DNA from: Nonomuraea jabiensis
GTDB lineage: Bacteria; Actinomycetota; Actinomycetes; Streptosporangiales; Streptosporangiaceae
Reading direction: 5' to 3'
NCBI RefSeq assembly: GCF_014204795.1
Contig: NZ_JACHMB010000001.1
Location: 4,712,001-4,776,000 of the forward strand
Length of the DNA: 64,000 bases
Part shown: positions 8,792 through 18,268 of the stretch, piece after piece
Numbering within the stretch: the stretch's first letter is position 1
Layout of the letters: every line of letters starts with the position of its first letter
Program-made: the position numbers and the translations under genes
The notes under the pieces: model-generated
Seen by the model: the letters and a program-made list of their open reading frames with translations, nothing else
Databases searched by the model: none
Told to the model about the DNA's origin: nothing

Positions 8792-10156
8792 ATGCCCCCC
8801 ACCCATGTCCGGAAGTTTGCTGCCGCCCTCAGTGCCAGTGCTGCAGCGTTCGCTCTCACTACGGGCTGTGCCGCCGAGAGCCCGTCGAAGCCCGGCTCCG
8901 TTTCCATCACCGTCGCCGGCCAGCCCACCCAGGAAAACCCCGATCAGCTCAAGGCGTTCAAGCGCAAGATCGCCGACTTCACCAAGGCCAACCCCGGCAT
9001 CACGGTCACCGGGGACGAGTCCGTGTTCGACGTGAACACCTTCCAGGCGCTGGTCGCGGGCGGAAAACTGCCCACGGTGTCCTACGTGCCCTTCACGGAG
9101 ATGCAGGGGGTCATCGCCCGGCAACAGGCCGCGGACCTCACCGGCTACGTCGGCGCGGACGCCACCGTCAGGCGGGTCAACCCGTCGATCCTGAAGGTCG
9201 CCACGAGCCCGGACAGCCGTATCTACGGCGTTCCCGTCCAGGCCTACAGCATGGGGCTGCTGTACAACCGCGCCCTGTTCACCAAGGCCGGGCTCGACCC
9301 CGACGCGCCGCCGAAGACATGGGACGAGGTGCGGGCCGCCGCCAAGGCCATCCATGCCAAGACCGGCGTGCAGGGCTTCGGCGCCATGACGAAGGACAAC
9401 ACCGGAGGCTGGGTGCTCACGACCATGAGCTACGCCTTCGGGAGCAAGATCCAGTCGGATGACGGCAAGCAGGCCAACGTCAACAACGCCGCCACTCGCA
9501 GCGCGCTCGAGTTCTACCGCGCCCTGCGCTGGGAGGACGACACCTTCGGGTCGGACTTCCTCATCGGGTACAAGGACATCACGAACGCCCTGGCCAGCGG
9601 CAAGGTCGGCATGATCGTGCAGGGCGCGGACACGTACACCCCGGTCGTCCAGTCCCTCGGGATGAAGCCGGACGACTTCGGCCTCGCCCCGCTGCCGCAG
9701 GCGCCCGGGGGCCTCGGCACTCTGGGCGGCGGCTCCGTGGCCATCATCAATCCGCGGGCCACCGCGGAGGAGATCAAGGCCGCGCTCAAGTGGATCGACT
9801 TCGCCGAGTTCAACAAGTACAACAACGAGCAGGCGGCCGTCACGGGCGCCAAGGCCGCCGCCGCCGACAAGCTGCCGGTGGGCGCGCCGGTGCTCCCGCT
9901 CTTCGACCAGGCCACCACCGACCGGTATCTGACCTGGGTGAAGGATTACGTCAACGTGCCGCGCGAGCACTTCGCGGCGTACTTCGACTCGGCCAAGACC
10001 CTGCCGCTCGTGCCCGAGCCGGCGGCGAAGGCGCAGGAGACGTACGGAATCCTCGACAACGTCGTGCAAGCGGTGTTGACCCGACGGGACGCCGACATCA
10101 CCGCCCTGCTCGACGACGCTCAGAAGAAGGTCCAGTCCGCGATCGACGCGGGCTGA
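8792..10156 (+). CDS. ABC sugar importer, substrate-binding lipoprotein
   Basis: A 454-residue extracellular solute-binding protein of the carbohydrate (family 1) type. It has a lipoprotein signal with LTTGC (lipidated Cys26), then the two-lobed fold (VSITVAGQPT, VPVQAYSMGLLYNRALFTKAGLDP). It delivers oligosaccharides to the two permeases downstream. GAGGAG precedes the ATG by about 6 nt. A stem-loop follows its stop, which could raise its expression relative to the permeases, as is usual for binding proteins. Confidence 0.92.
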   Translation: MPPTHVRKFAAALSASAAAFALTTGCAAESPSKPGSVSITVAGQPTQENPDQLKAFKRKIADFTKANPGITVTGDESVFDVNTFQALVAGGKLPTVSYVPFTEMQGVIARQQAADLTGYVGADATVRRVNPSILKVATSPDSRIYGVPVQAYSMGLLYNRALFTKAGLDPDAPPKTWDEVRAAAKAIHAKTGVQGFGAMTKDNTGGWVLTTMSYAFGSKIQSDDGKQANVNNAATRSALEFYRALRWEDDTFGSDFLIGYKDITNALASGKVGMIVQGADTYTPVVQSLGMKPDDFGLAPLPQAPGGLGTLGGGSVAIINPRATAEEIKAALKWIDFAEFNKYNNEQAAVTGAKAAAADKLPVGAPVLPLFDQATTDRYLTWVKDYVNVPREHFAAYFDSAKTLPLVPEPAAKAQETYGILDNVVQAVLTRRDADITALLDDAQKKVQSAIDAG

Positions 10157-10167
10157 ACCGTCGCCTT

Positions 10168-10202
10168 CCGTCGCGCCGGCCGCTCTCCGGCCGGTGCGAC
10201 GG
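10168..10202 (+). terminator. Intra-operon hairpin between binding protein and permease genes
   Basis: 15-bp stem (10168-10182 with 10188-10202, one G-U wobble) and a 5-nt CTCTC loop, 11 nt after the binding-protein stop. The position is typical of partial terminators or 3'-end stabilisers that favour the binding-protein mRNA. Function inferred. Confidence 0.6.
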
Positions 10203-10234
10203 GGCCGACAGTGCAGAAAGGCGCCTCCGGAACG

Positions 10235-11155
10235 ATGACGGACGCAACCATCCCTCCAACGACCGAGCGTTCGCGCGGTGTCGTGCGCTGGGTCCGCCGC
10301 GGCGGACTCTCGACATTGATCTTCTTTCTCCCCCTTCTCGCGTCATTCGGGCTGTTCTCCTGGTGGCCGGTGCTCCGCTCCCTGCTGCTCAGCCTGCAGC
10401 GCACGAACTTCCTCACCTCCGAGTGGGTCGGGCTCGACAACTTCGCCCGCGTTCTGCAGGACCCTCTCCTGCTGACGGCGACCTGGAACACCCTGTGGTT
10501 CTCGATCCTGGCCTTCGTGATCGGGTTCCCGGTCCCGGTGATCCTGGCGGTGTTCATCGGCGAGTTGCGGCGCGCGCGGAGAATCGCGTCCGCCCTCGTC
10601 TACCTGCCGGTGATCTTCCCGCCGGTCGTCGCCGTGCTGCTGTGGAAGGCGTTCTTCGACCCCAGCCCGCAGGGGGTGTTCAACACCGTCCTGGGCTGGT
10701 TCGGGCTCGGCCCTGTCCCGTGGCTGAACAACGGTGACATGGCCATGCCGTCGATCGTGCTGCAGGCGACATGGGCGTCGTTCGGCACCGCCACGATCAT
10801 CTATCTGGCGACGCTGATGAGCATCCAGACCGAGTTGTACGACGCCGCCGAGGCCGACGGATCAGGAGTGGCGCGCCGGTTCTGGCACATCACGCTGCCC
10901 CAGATGCGCGGCGTCCTGCTGGTGATGTTCCTTCTCCAGGTCATCGGCACGTTCCAGGTCTTCACCGAGCCGTACATCATGACGAACGGCGGGCCGGAGA
11001 ACCGGACCGTCACGATCCTGATGCTCATCTACCGTTACGCCTTCATCTCCGGCGACTACGGCCGAGCCACCGCGTTGAGCGTTCTGCTGGCGATCGTCCT
11101 GTCGGCCCTGTCCGCCGTGTACCTCTGGGCGACCAGACGCTGGAGTGCCTCATGA
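10235..11155 (+). CDS. ABC sugar importer, permease 1
   Basis: About 306 residues, MalF/UgpA-type inner-membrane permease with about six transmembrane segments. The EAA loop is in LYDAAEADGSGVARRFWHIT, which contacts the ATPase. I chose the ATG at 10235 (GGAA upstream) over a GTG at 10211 without a ribosome-binding site. Its stop overlaps the next start by 4 bp. No ATPase gene is nearby, so a shared MsiK-type ATPase is presumed. Confidence 0.92.
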   Translation: MTDATIPPTTERSRGVVRWVRRGGLSTLIFFLPLLASFGLFSWWPVLRSLLLSLQRTNFLTSEWVGLDNFARVLQDPLLLTATWNTLWFSILAFVIGFPVPVILAVFIGELRRARRIASALVYLPVIFPPVVAVLLWKAFFDPSPQGVFNTVLGWFGLGPVPWLNNGDMAMPSIVLQATWASFGTATIIYLATLMSIQTELYDAAEADGSGVARRFWHITLPQMRGVLLVMFLLQVIGTFQVFTEPYIMTNGGPENRTVTILMLIYRYAFISGDYGRATALSVLLAIVLSALSAVYLWATRRWSAS

Positions 11156-12048
11156 CCACCGAAACCGGCACGTCCGAACGTGGCATCCTCTCGTTCCTCG
11201 ACCGTCGCAGACCCGTCGTGCGCGTCTCGGTCGCGGCGATCGGCACGCTCGTCATCGGCGGCCTCGTGATCCTCTGCGCCGGCCCGCTCTTCTGGCTCTT
11301 CAAGGCCGCCACGTCGACCACCACCGAGACGCTGTCGGCGCCGTTCTCCCTGTGGCCCAGCGGCATCCACTGGGACTCGTTCGTCCAGGTGTGGACCCGC
11401 GTCGACTTCGGCAGATATTTCTGGAACACGCTCGCGCTCATGGCCGGGTCGCTGTTCCTGGGGCTCCTCGTCGCGACGACCGGCGGCTACGGCCTGGCGG
11501 TTCTGAGGCCGAAGTACGCCAAGGCCGTGTTCGCGGCGCTCCTCGCCACCCTGTTCATCCCCGGCGTGATCTCCCTTGTCGCGCTCTACCTGACGGTCAT
11601 CGACCTCCCGCTCGTCCATGTCAGCCTGCTGGGCTCGATGTGGGCGGTGTGGCTCCCGTCCTCGGCCAACGCCGTCAACGTGCTGCTCATGCAGCGATTC
11701 TTCGCCAACATCCCCAGGGAGCTCTTCAACGCGGCCCGCATCGACGGCGCAGGACCTTTCCGGATGTTCTTCTCCATCGTCCTGCCGATGTCCCGCCCGA
11801 TTCTCGGCGTCGTCAGCCTCCTCACGCTCGTCGGCTCCTACAAGGAGTTCCTCTGGCCGCTGCTCGTCCTGCCGAACCCGCAGGACCAGCCGATCTCGGT
11901 CGCGCTGCCGCGGTTGCAGAGCTCGATCGACTTCTCGCAGTTCATGGCCGCGCTCTTCATCTCGGTCATCATCCCCGTCGGTCTCTTCCTCGTGCTCCAG
12001 CGCCAGTTCCTGCAGGCGGCAGGCAACGCCGGCGCGCTCAAGGGCTGA
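11152..12048 (+). CDS. ABC sugar importer, permease 2
   Basis: A 298-residue MalG/UgpE-type permease, partner of the gene before it. The ATG at 11152 overlaps the previous stop. The first membrane segment is VIGGLVILCAGPLFWLF, and the EAA-like loop is ELFNAARIDGAGPFRMFFSI. It forms the heterodimeric channel with permease 1. Confidence 0.93.
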   Translation: MTTETGTSERGILSFLDRRRPVVRVSVAAIGTLVIGGLVILCAGPLFWLFKAATSTTTETLSAPFSLWPSGIHWDSFVQVWTRVDFGRYFWNTLALMAGSLFLGLLVATTGGYGLAVLRPKYAKAVFAALLATLFIPGVISLVALYLTVIDLPLVHVSLLGSMWAVWLPSSANAVNVLLMQRFFANIPRELFNAARIDGAGPFRMFFSIVLPMSRPILGVVSLLTLVGSYKEFLWPLLVLPNPQDQPISVALPRLQSSIDFSQFMAALFISVIIPVGLFLVLQRQFLQAAGNAGALKG

Positions 12049-12085
12049 GCCGGCGCCGTCGTCCGCACCCGTTCCAAGGACCCCG

Positions 12086-13054
12086 ATGCCCCACTTCGAC
12101 CTGCCCATCGACCAGCTCCGCGCCTACCGGCCAGAGGTCCGGGTCCCCGCCGGCTTCGACACCTTCTGGCGGCAGACGCTCGCCGACGCCCGGAAGGCGG
12201 GCGGAGATCCCCGCTTCACCCCGGCCGAGACGCCGCTCGTCGGGTGCCACGTCCTCGACGTGCGTTTCCCGGGCTTCGCCGGCGACCCGATCGCCGGCTG
12301 GCTGCTCCTGCCACCCGGCGATGGCCCCCACCCCGCCGTCGTGCAGTTCCTGGGTTACGGGGCGGGCCGCGGGCTGCCGCACGAGTACCTTCCGTGGGTG
12401 GCCGCCGGATACGCGTGCTTCGTGATGGACTCGCGCGGCCAGGGCTCCACGTGGGGGGTCGGCGGGGCCACCCCGGACCCGCACGGGTCCGGACCGGCGG
12501 CGAACGGTGTCATGACCCGCGGCATCGAGGATCCCGAGACGTACTACTACCGGCGGCTGTTCACCGACGCCGTCCGCGCGGTCGACGCGGTGCGCCGGCA
12601 CCCGTCCGTCGACGCCGCCCGCGTGGCGGTGTCCGGCGGGAGCCAGGGAGGCGGCATCGCGCTCGCCGCCGCGGGGTTGTCGGAGGACCTCATGGCCGTC
12701 TTCGTCGACGTGCCGTTCCTGTGCCATTTCGAGCGTGCCGTCGGCCTGACCGATCGCGAGCCGTACGCGGAGATCACGCGCTATCTCTCCGTGCACCGCG
12801 AGAGCGCCGAGCGGGTGTTCGACACGCTCTCGTATTTCGACGGCGTGAACCTGGCGGCTCTGGCCACCGCTCCCGCCCTGTTCTCGGTCGCGCTCATGGA
12901 TCAGACCTGCCCGCCGTCCACCGTCTTCGCCGCGTTCAACGCCTACGCGGGCCCCAAGGAGATCACTGTGTACGCGTTCAACGGCCACGAAGGCGGAGCC
13001 GCCGCCCAATGGCCGCGGCAGGTCGCCCTCCTCGCAGGGGCGGCACGGGCATGA
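12086..13054 (+). CDS. CE7-type acetyl (xylan/cephalosporin C) esterase
   Basis: A 322-residue alpha/beta hydrolase of the acetyl xylan esterase (AXE1, CE7) family. AAGGA precedes the ATG. Family motifs are FWRQTLADAR, the RGQGSTWG oxyanion region and the triad S186 (SGGSQGG), D272 (MDQTCPPST) and H301 (FNGHEGG). With no signal peptide it should be cytoplasmic, like typical CE7 enzymes that deacetylate imported oligosaccharides. This suggests that the glycan substrate is acetylated. It overlaps the next gene by 4 bp. Confidence 0.9.
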   Translation: MPHFDLPIDQLRAYRPEVRVPAGFDTFWRQTLADARKAGGDPRFTPAETPLVGCHVLDVRFPGFAGDPIAGWLLLPPGDGPHPAVVQFLGYGAGRGLPHEYLPWVAAGYACFVMDSRGQGSTWGVGGATPDPHGSGPAANGVMTRGIEDPETYYYRRLFTDAVRAVDAVRRHPSVDAARVAVSGGSQGGGIALAAAGLSEDLMAVFVDVPFLCHFERAVGLTDREPYAEITRYLSVHRESAERVFDTLSYFDGVNLAALATAPALFSVALMDQTCPPSTVFAAFNAYAGPKEITVYAFNGHEGGAAAQWPRQVALLAGAARA

Positions 13055-14166
13055 GCGTACGTTTCGGGGTCAACTACCTGCCGCGGGAGAACTGGTGGTA
13101 CGCCTGGGCGGAAGACGACGACGACGCGTTCGCGGAGGATCTCCACCAGATCGCCTCGCTCGGGTTCGACCACGTGCGCGTGCAGTGCCTGTGGCCGCTC
13201 TTCCAGCCCAACCCGTCCTGGGTGTCGCCACGCGCGCTCCGCCGCCTCGTCCGCCTGCTCGATCGTGCCGCGGAGAGCGGGCTCGACGTCTGCGTGACCG
13301 TGCTGGACGGCTGGCTGAGCGGCTTCGACTTCCGGCCGTCCTGGTTGAAGGACGCCGATCCCTTCACCGACGCCGCGGCCGTCAGCGCCGCCGAACTGCT
13401 CGTCGGCGCCGTCTCGCGAGCGGTCGAAGGTCACCCGGCGCTCTGGTGCGTCGACGTCGCGAACGAGCCCAACGTCCTCATGCGTCACCTCAAGCCGGGT
13501 GAAGGCGAGGCGTGGGCCGAGAGGATGCTCCGCGCCGCGCGTGCGGCCCGCGTGCCGGTCACCGTGGGAGTCGACCATGTGCCGTGGATGAGCGATGACG
13601 CTCCGATCGGGCGGGCGTTCGTGGCCGGCGCGTGCGACCTCGTCCCGGTGCACGCGTGGCCGTACTTCACCGGCGCCCTCGCCCGGGTCGGGGAGGAGCG
13701 GGCCTGGGCCATCCCCGACTATCTCGCGCAGGTCGCCCGCGCGACTCCTGGCGCCGCGGGCAAGCCGGTGTGGATCCAGGAGCTCGGGGTCTCACCGCTC
13801 TGGCTCACGGACGCGGCCGTGGAGGACTTCGCCGAGCGGATGCTGCGGCGTGCCGCCGCGGTCCCCGGACTGGGCGCCGTCACCTGGTGGGCGTCCCACG
13901 ACATCAGCCGCCGCTTCACCGGCTTCGACGAGCTCGAGTACGGCCTGGGTCTCATAGACGCCGAGGGGCGGGTGAAACCGATCGGATCGCGGGTGGCCGA
14001 GGTGGTCGCGGAGCTGCGTGACCGGCCGAGCGGGCAGGCGGCAGCCGAGTCGACGATCGTCCTGCCCGCCGGACGGGCACCGGACCTCGACTTCGCCGAA
14101 GACTGGTTCGCGCGCATGGAGACGACCACCGGGCCCGCGATCGTTCATGAAAGGGGTATGCGATGA
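13051..14166 (+). CDS. Cytoplasmic GH5-like (clan GH-A) glycoside hydrolase
   Basis: A 371-residue TIM-barrel hydrolase starting FGVNYLPRENWWY. The likely acid/base is E139 (CVDVANEPN) and the nucleophile E244 (VWIQELGVS), about 105 residues apart as in clan GH-A; TWWASHD is the usual aromatic strand-8 motif. With no signal peptide, it probably trims imported oligosaccharides after the co-encoded esterase. The family could be GH5 or a neighbouring clan-A family; a specific activity cannot be read from sequence alone. Confidence 0.8.
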   Translation: MSVRFGVNYLPRENWWYAWAEDDDDAFAEDLHQIASLGFDHVRVQCLWPLFQPNPSWVSPRALRRLVRLLDRAAESGLDVCVTVLDGWLSGFDFRPSWLKDADPFTDAAAVSAAELLVGAVSRAVEGHPALWCVDVANEPNVLMRHLKPGEGEAWAERMLRAARAARVPVTVGVDHVPWMSDDAPIGRAFVAGACDLVPVHAWPYFTGALARVGEERAWAIPDYLAQVARATPGAAGKPVWIQELGVSPLWLTDAAVEDFAERMLRRAAAVPGLGAVTWWASHDISRRFTGFDELEYGLGLIDAEGRVKPIGSRVAEVVAELRDRPSGQAAAESTIVLPAGRAPDLDFAEDWFARMETTTGPAIVHERGMR

Positions 14167-15776
14167 GCGCGCGTACGCTCCACACGGACCTGCTGGTCGT
14201 CGGAGGCGGGCTCGGGGGCGTCGCCGCCGCGTTGACGGCGGCACGCCTCGGCATCCGGGTGGTGCTCGCCGAGCGGTCGGACTGGCTCGGCGGCCAGCTG
14301 ACCACGCAGGCGGTTCCGCCGGACGAGCACCGGTGGATCGAGACCGAGCTCGGATCGTCCTCCTATCGCGAGCTCCGCGAGCTCATCCGCGCCCATTATC
14401 GCCGCCTCTATCCGCTGACGCCGGACGCGGCCGCGGACCCGCGGCTGAATCCGGGCCGAGGCAACGTCTCGCGGTTGTGCCACGAACCGCGAGTGGGCGC
14501 GCTGGCGATCGAGGAACTGCTGTCTCCGCACCTCGCCTCGGGGGCGATCACGGTGCTGCGGGAACACCACGTGGTGAACGTGGACCGCCGCGACCGGCAG
14601 ATCGCCGGGGTACGGCTGCGCAGCCGGGAAGGCGACCTCGTCGAGGTGACCGCCCGCCTCGTGGCCGACGCCACCGAGGAAGGCGACCTCCTCGAGCAGG
14701 CCGGAATGCTCTTCACGATCGGGGCGGAGTCGCGCGACGACACCGGCGAACTCCACGCGCCACCGGAGCCGGATCCACGGGATCAGCAGGCGGTCACCTG
14801 GTGCGTGGCGCTTGAATATCGCCAGGGCGAAGACCACACCATCGACAGGCCCGGCGACTACGAGCACTGGCGCGACACGGTCGATCCCCGATGGCCCGGC
14901 CCGCAGCTGTCCTGGAAGGACATCGTGCCCGATACGGGTCAGGTGCGGTGGCGGCCGCTGTTCGCCCACTCGCCCGAGCAGGCCGTCCACACCGGCGCCG
15001 ACGACCTGTGGCACTACCGTCGGATCCTGTCGCGGCAGAACCTCGACCCGGGCTTTCCCGGGGGCGAGATCACGCTGGTGAACTGGCCGCAGATCGACTA
15101 CTGGGAGCGCCCGCTGCTCGGCGTGAGTCCGGAGGAGCGCGAGCGGGCGCTGGCGGAGGCGCGATCCCTCACCCGCAGCTTCGTCTACTGGATGCAGACC
15201 GAGGCCCCTCGCCACGACGGCGGCACCGGCTATCCCGAGCTGCGTCCCAGGGGCGACGTCATGGGCACCTCGGAGGGTTTGGCGAAGGAAGTGTACATTC
15301 GCGAGTCACGCCGGATCCGTCCCCTGTTCCGGGTGACCGAGGCGCACATCGGGGTGGAGATGCGGGGGGTCGGCGAGGGAAGCGCCCTTTTCCACGACAG
15401 CGTCGGCATCGGCCACTACCGCATCGACCTGCATCCCAGCACCTCCGGCAGGGGCTATGTCGACATCGACTGCTTCCCGTTCCAGATTCCGCTCGGAGCT
15501 CTCATCCCGGTCGACGCCGACAACCTCGTCGCCGCCAACAAGAACATCGGCACCACCCATGTCGCCAACGGCGCGTACAGGCTGCATCCGGTCGAATGGT
15601 CCATCGGCGAGGCGGTCGGCGCTCTGGCGGCCCAGGTCGCCGAGACGGCACAGACCCCGGCGCAACTCCGGGCCGATCCGGCGAGCCTGCGCCGCCTGCA
15701 GCGACGGCTTCGTGATGAGCTCGGCGTCACGCTCGAGTGGCCCGATGACATCCGCACCGGCCGATCCGCGAACTGA
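14163..15776 (+). CDS. FAD-dependent oxidoreductase (FAD_oxidored/PF12831-like), copy 1
   Basis: A 537-residue flavoprotein with an N-terminal dinucleotide motif LLVVGGGLGGVAAALTAARL (residues about 10-29) and a DWLGGQLTTQ segment after the second strand. The conserved SRRIRPLFRVTE and NKNIGTTHVANGAYRLHPVEW segments are typical of the PF12831-type FAD-dependent oxidoreductases often seen in glycan loci. Last gene of the operon, with a 4-bp overlap with the GH5-like gene. Function in this family is largely undefined; oxidation of a sugar or sugar acid is inferred. It converges on a second family member at 15817-17388. Confidence 0.8.
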   Translation: MSARTLHTDLLVVGGGLGGVAAALTAARLGIRVVLAERSDWLGGQLTTQAVPPDEHRWIETELGSSSYRELRELIRAHYRRLYPLTPDAAADPRLNPGRGNVSRLCHEPRVGALAIEELLSPHLASGAITVLREHHVVNVDRRDRQIAGVRLRSREGDLVEVTARLVADATEEGDLLEQAGMLFTIGAESRDDTGELHAPPEPDPRDQQAVTWCVALEYRQGEDHTIDRPGDYEHWRDTVDPRWPGPQLSWKDIVPDTGQVRWRPLFAHSPEQAVHTGADDLWHYRRILSRQNLDPGFPGGEITLVNWPQIDYWERPLLGVSPEERERALAEARSLTRSFVYWMQTEAPRHDGGTGYPELRPRGDVMGTSEGLAKEVYIRESRRIRPLFRVTEAHIGVEMRGVGEGSALFHDSVGIGHYRIDLHPSTSGRGYVDIDCFPFQIPLGALIPVDADNLVAANKNIGTTHVANGAYRLHPVEWSIGEAVGALAAQVAETAQTPAQLRADPASLRRLQRRLRDELGVTLEWPDDIRTGRSAN

Positions 15777-15816
15777 GCGACCCGGCGATGGGTTTCCCAT
15801 GAGCGCCGGCCGTTTC

Positions 15817-17388
15817 TCACCCGGATTCCGGTGGGCTCCAGGCGATGATCTGGCCTCTCTCGGTGATGCGTTTGCGCAGCTGTTCGGGGTCGATGTCCTG
15901 AACGGCGACCTGGTTCCGGATCGACAACGTCGCCGCGACGGCGGCCGACTCCGCGAGAACGCAGAAGACCGGTTCCATGCGGGTGGCCGCGTACGCGATG
16001 TGCGTCGCCGACAGGCAGACGGGCACGAGCAGGTTCGCGCAGTCGCTCTTGTGCGGCGTGATGACCCGATAGGGAACGGGGTACGGCCGGCCCGTGCCCA
16101 TGTGCCCGCCGATGAACATGTCCCCCTCGGTCGCCACCCCGAGCCGCCCTGTTCCGGGATCGCGGCGAGCGATGCGCCGGGCGGGGTACACGTCCACGCC
16201 GAAGAGGGCGAGCCCGATGGCATCGGCGGGATCGGTCTGGTTCAGTACATCCGCGTGGGTGAGGGTGTACCGGCCCTTGAGCCGCCGGGACACGCGTACA
16301 TAGAGCTGGTGCGGCCAGCCGCCGGTCTCCGGGAAGACGCCGGCGTCCAGGCCGTACGCGGCCGTCTCCCGCCGGAACTCCTCGGGCACGTCCGGGTGGG
16401 TCGAGAGGAAGTGGTGCAGGCCGCGGAGATAGTCGATGTGGTGGCGCCAGATCCGCGACCGGACGTTCCAGTCGCCGTCCTGGTAGTCGCGGCTCACGCC
16501 GACGGGCGCATTCGTGACAAGGGAGGCGCGCTGGTAGTTGTACTCACCGGAGTTGAGCCATCCGGGAAACACGGCTCGGAGCCTGTCCAGTTGGTCGGCG
16601 GTGCTCGTGCTCACGGACTTGATGTGCTCGACGTAGCGGCGGACCAGCTCGAAGGTGTCAGGTGAGTAGTCGTCCGGCGCGGTGATCTCAGCTTTGTGAC
16701 GCGTGTCCGCCGTCAGATAGAAACGGAAATTGTATGCCTGGGTGTAGCCGTCCGCCGAGCCGATCGGCAGTCCGTGGTCCTCGTCGATGAACGGGATGAG
16801 CCCGCTGGTCGTGTCGCCCGGGATGACATAGGGGTCGATCGGCGTCCAGTTCGTGATGTGACCGACGCCGGCCGGTGCCTCGCCGAATTCCTGGCGTGAT
16901 TCGCGTCCGGTTCGATAAGGAACCTCCGCGAGAGCCATCAGGTCGCCTTCGTAAGAAGCGTCGATGAAAATCGACGCCGATATGCTCAAAGGCTCTCCGG
17001 ATTCGGATTCCGGTGGGGGCACTCCCCATTTGTCCGGCGGTGAAGGCTCAAGCTGGATGGTGTCGATACGGTCGCCGTTTCGCGTCACCGAGCGGACGCG
17101 GTGCTCGAAGATCACCTTGATGCCGGCCTCGGCCAGCCACTCGTGGAACCTGCGCACGATGTCCGGGGGGTGGTTCCCGAAGTGGAAGACGACGTCGTTC
17201 GTCAGTCCGCCCACCGCCTCGGGAAGGGGGCAGTCCTGCAGCGGTTTGATTCCCGCGCCCAGCATTCCGCCGAGCCGGCGGCCTGGCTCGACGAGTATTA
17301 CGGAGTTGCCTTCCTGGTGTGCCGTGATGGCGGCGACACAGCCTGCGGGCGTTCCTCCGTACACACAGATATCGGCCCTCGATGTCAT
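15817..17388 (-). CDS. FAD-dependent oxidoreductase (FAD_oxidored/PF12831-like), copy 2
   Basis: A 523-residue flavoprotein: ICVYGGTPAGCVAAITAHQE (residues 7-26), RRLGGMLGAGIKPLQDCP, IFIDASYEGDLMALAEVPYR and late LLVPVCLSATHIAYAATRME. The GGTPAG..AAI and DASYEGDL signatures mark the subgroup annotated as FAD-dependent oxidoreductase or xanthan-lyase-linked. The ATG at 17388 follows AGGACGGA. It differs clearly from copy 1, so this is not a recent duplication. It is convergent with the glycan operon (40 bp apart) and divergent from an AraC regulator. No signal peptide. Substrate unknown. Confidence 0.82.
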   Translation of the reverse strand: MTSRADICVYGGTPAGCVAAITAHQEGNSVILVEPGRRLGGMLGAGIKPLQDCPLPEAVGGLTNDVVFHFGNHPPDIVRRFHEWLAEAGIKVIFEHRVRSVTRNGDRIDTIQLEPSPPDKWGVPPPESESGEPLSISASIFIDASYEGDLMALAEVPYRTGRESRQEFGEAPAGVGHITNWTPIDPYVIPGDTTSGLIPFIDEDHGLPIGSADGYTQAYNFRFYLTADTRHKAEITAPDDYSPDTFELVRRYVEHIKSVSTSTADQLDRLRAVFPGWLNSGEYNYQRASLVTNAPVGVSRDYQDGDWNVRSRIWRHHIDYLRGLHHFLSTHPDVPEEFRRETAAYGLDAGVFPETGGWPHQLYVRVSRRLKGRYTLTHADVLNQTDPADAIGLALFGVDVYPARRIARRDPGTGRLGVATEGDMFIGGHMGTGRPYPVPYRVITPHKSDCANLLVPVCLSATHIAYAATRMEPVFCVLAESAAVAATLSIRNQVAVQDIDPEQLRKRITERGQIIAWSPPESG

Positions 17389-17448
17389 CGATTCCGTCCT
17401 GTCCGGGATTTGTTCCTCATATTTTTTCGGGCTGGGCAGGACCGCGGA

Positions 17449-18264
17449 ATGGCGATTTTGGTGGAGATCATGCACTTTTTGGATGGGTACCTTCTGGCGC
17501 CCCGGCGCCCGCAGTTCAGCCTCCGCTCCGACACGTACGAGGGGTGGTGCATGCTGCTGCCGAGGAGCGGGACGTTCTCCTACGAAGTCGAGGATGTGGC
17601 GGCGCGGGGAACCAGAGCGGTGGGTGCGGCCGGACTCCGTGGCGAGGCGTGTTTCGGCGATGTCGTCATCAGCCCGCCGGGCGGCACGCTGCGGCGGCAG
17701 ATGAAAACGCCGACGTCGTTCTTCTTCGCGCGGTTCCTGACCGCCCTGGAGCCGCCGATCGGCTGCAGCCGATTGCGCGACGTCGACCGCCTGGGCGCTG
17801 ATCTCGCCCTTCTCGAATCCGCGCAGTCCGCTTCCGATGAAGGTCGTCAAAGGCTGGATGCGGAGATGGTCGCGGCCCATGTGGTCGACGACGTACTCAT
17901 CACCATGCTGTGGGAGCGGACGCGGGAAGACGTGCGTGAGGACGTCCTGGTGCGCAGGGCAGTCGCCGCCATCCTGGAGTCCTTCACCTCGCCGGATCTT
18001 TCACTCGGCGAGCTCGCGAGAACGCTGGGCGTCAGTTCTTCGCTGCTCTCGCGGCGCTTCCGGGATGTTCGAGGTGTCACGCCGGTCCAATACCTTCGTG
18101 GCGTCAGGTTGCGGAAGGCGCGGGAGCTGTTGACCGGGACGGACTTCACCCTGCAGACCATCGCCGAACAGTGCGGATATCGCAGCGCGTTCTACCTCAG
18201 CCGGGTCTTCAAGGCCGGCACTGGGCAGTCGCCTTCTGAATATCGGGCGGGGAGTCGCGTTTGA
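17449..18264 (+). CDS. AraC-family transcriptional regulator
   Basis: A 271-residue regulator with an N-terminal cupin-like sensing part (RSDTYEGWCMLLPRSGTFSYEVED) and a C-terminal double HTH (SLGELARTLGVSSSLLSRRF, then TIAEQCGYRSAFYLSRVFK). The ATG at 17449 follows AGGA. The 60-bp gap to the divergent FAD oxidoreductase implies it controls that gene. Together with the LacI protein, this gives locus A two regulators. Confidence 0.92.
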   Translation: MAILVEIMHFLDGYLLAPRRPQFSLRSDTYEGWCMLLPRSGTFSYEVEDVAARGTRAVGAAGLRGEACFGDVVISPPGGTLRRQMKTPTSFFFARFLTALEPPIGCSRLRDVDRLGADLALLESAQSASDEGRQRLDAEMVAAHVVDDVLITMLWERTREDVREDVLVRRAVAAILESFTSPDLSLGELARTLGVSSSLLSRRFRDVRGVTPVQYLRGVRLRKARELLTGTDFTLQTIAEQCGYRSAFYLSRVFKAGTGQSPSEYRAGSRV

Positions 18265-18268
18265 GCCG

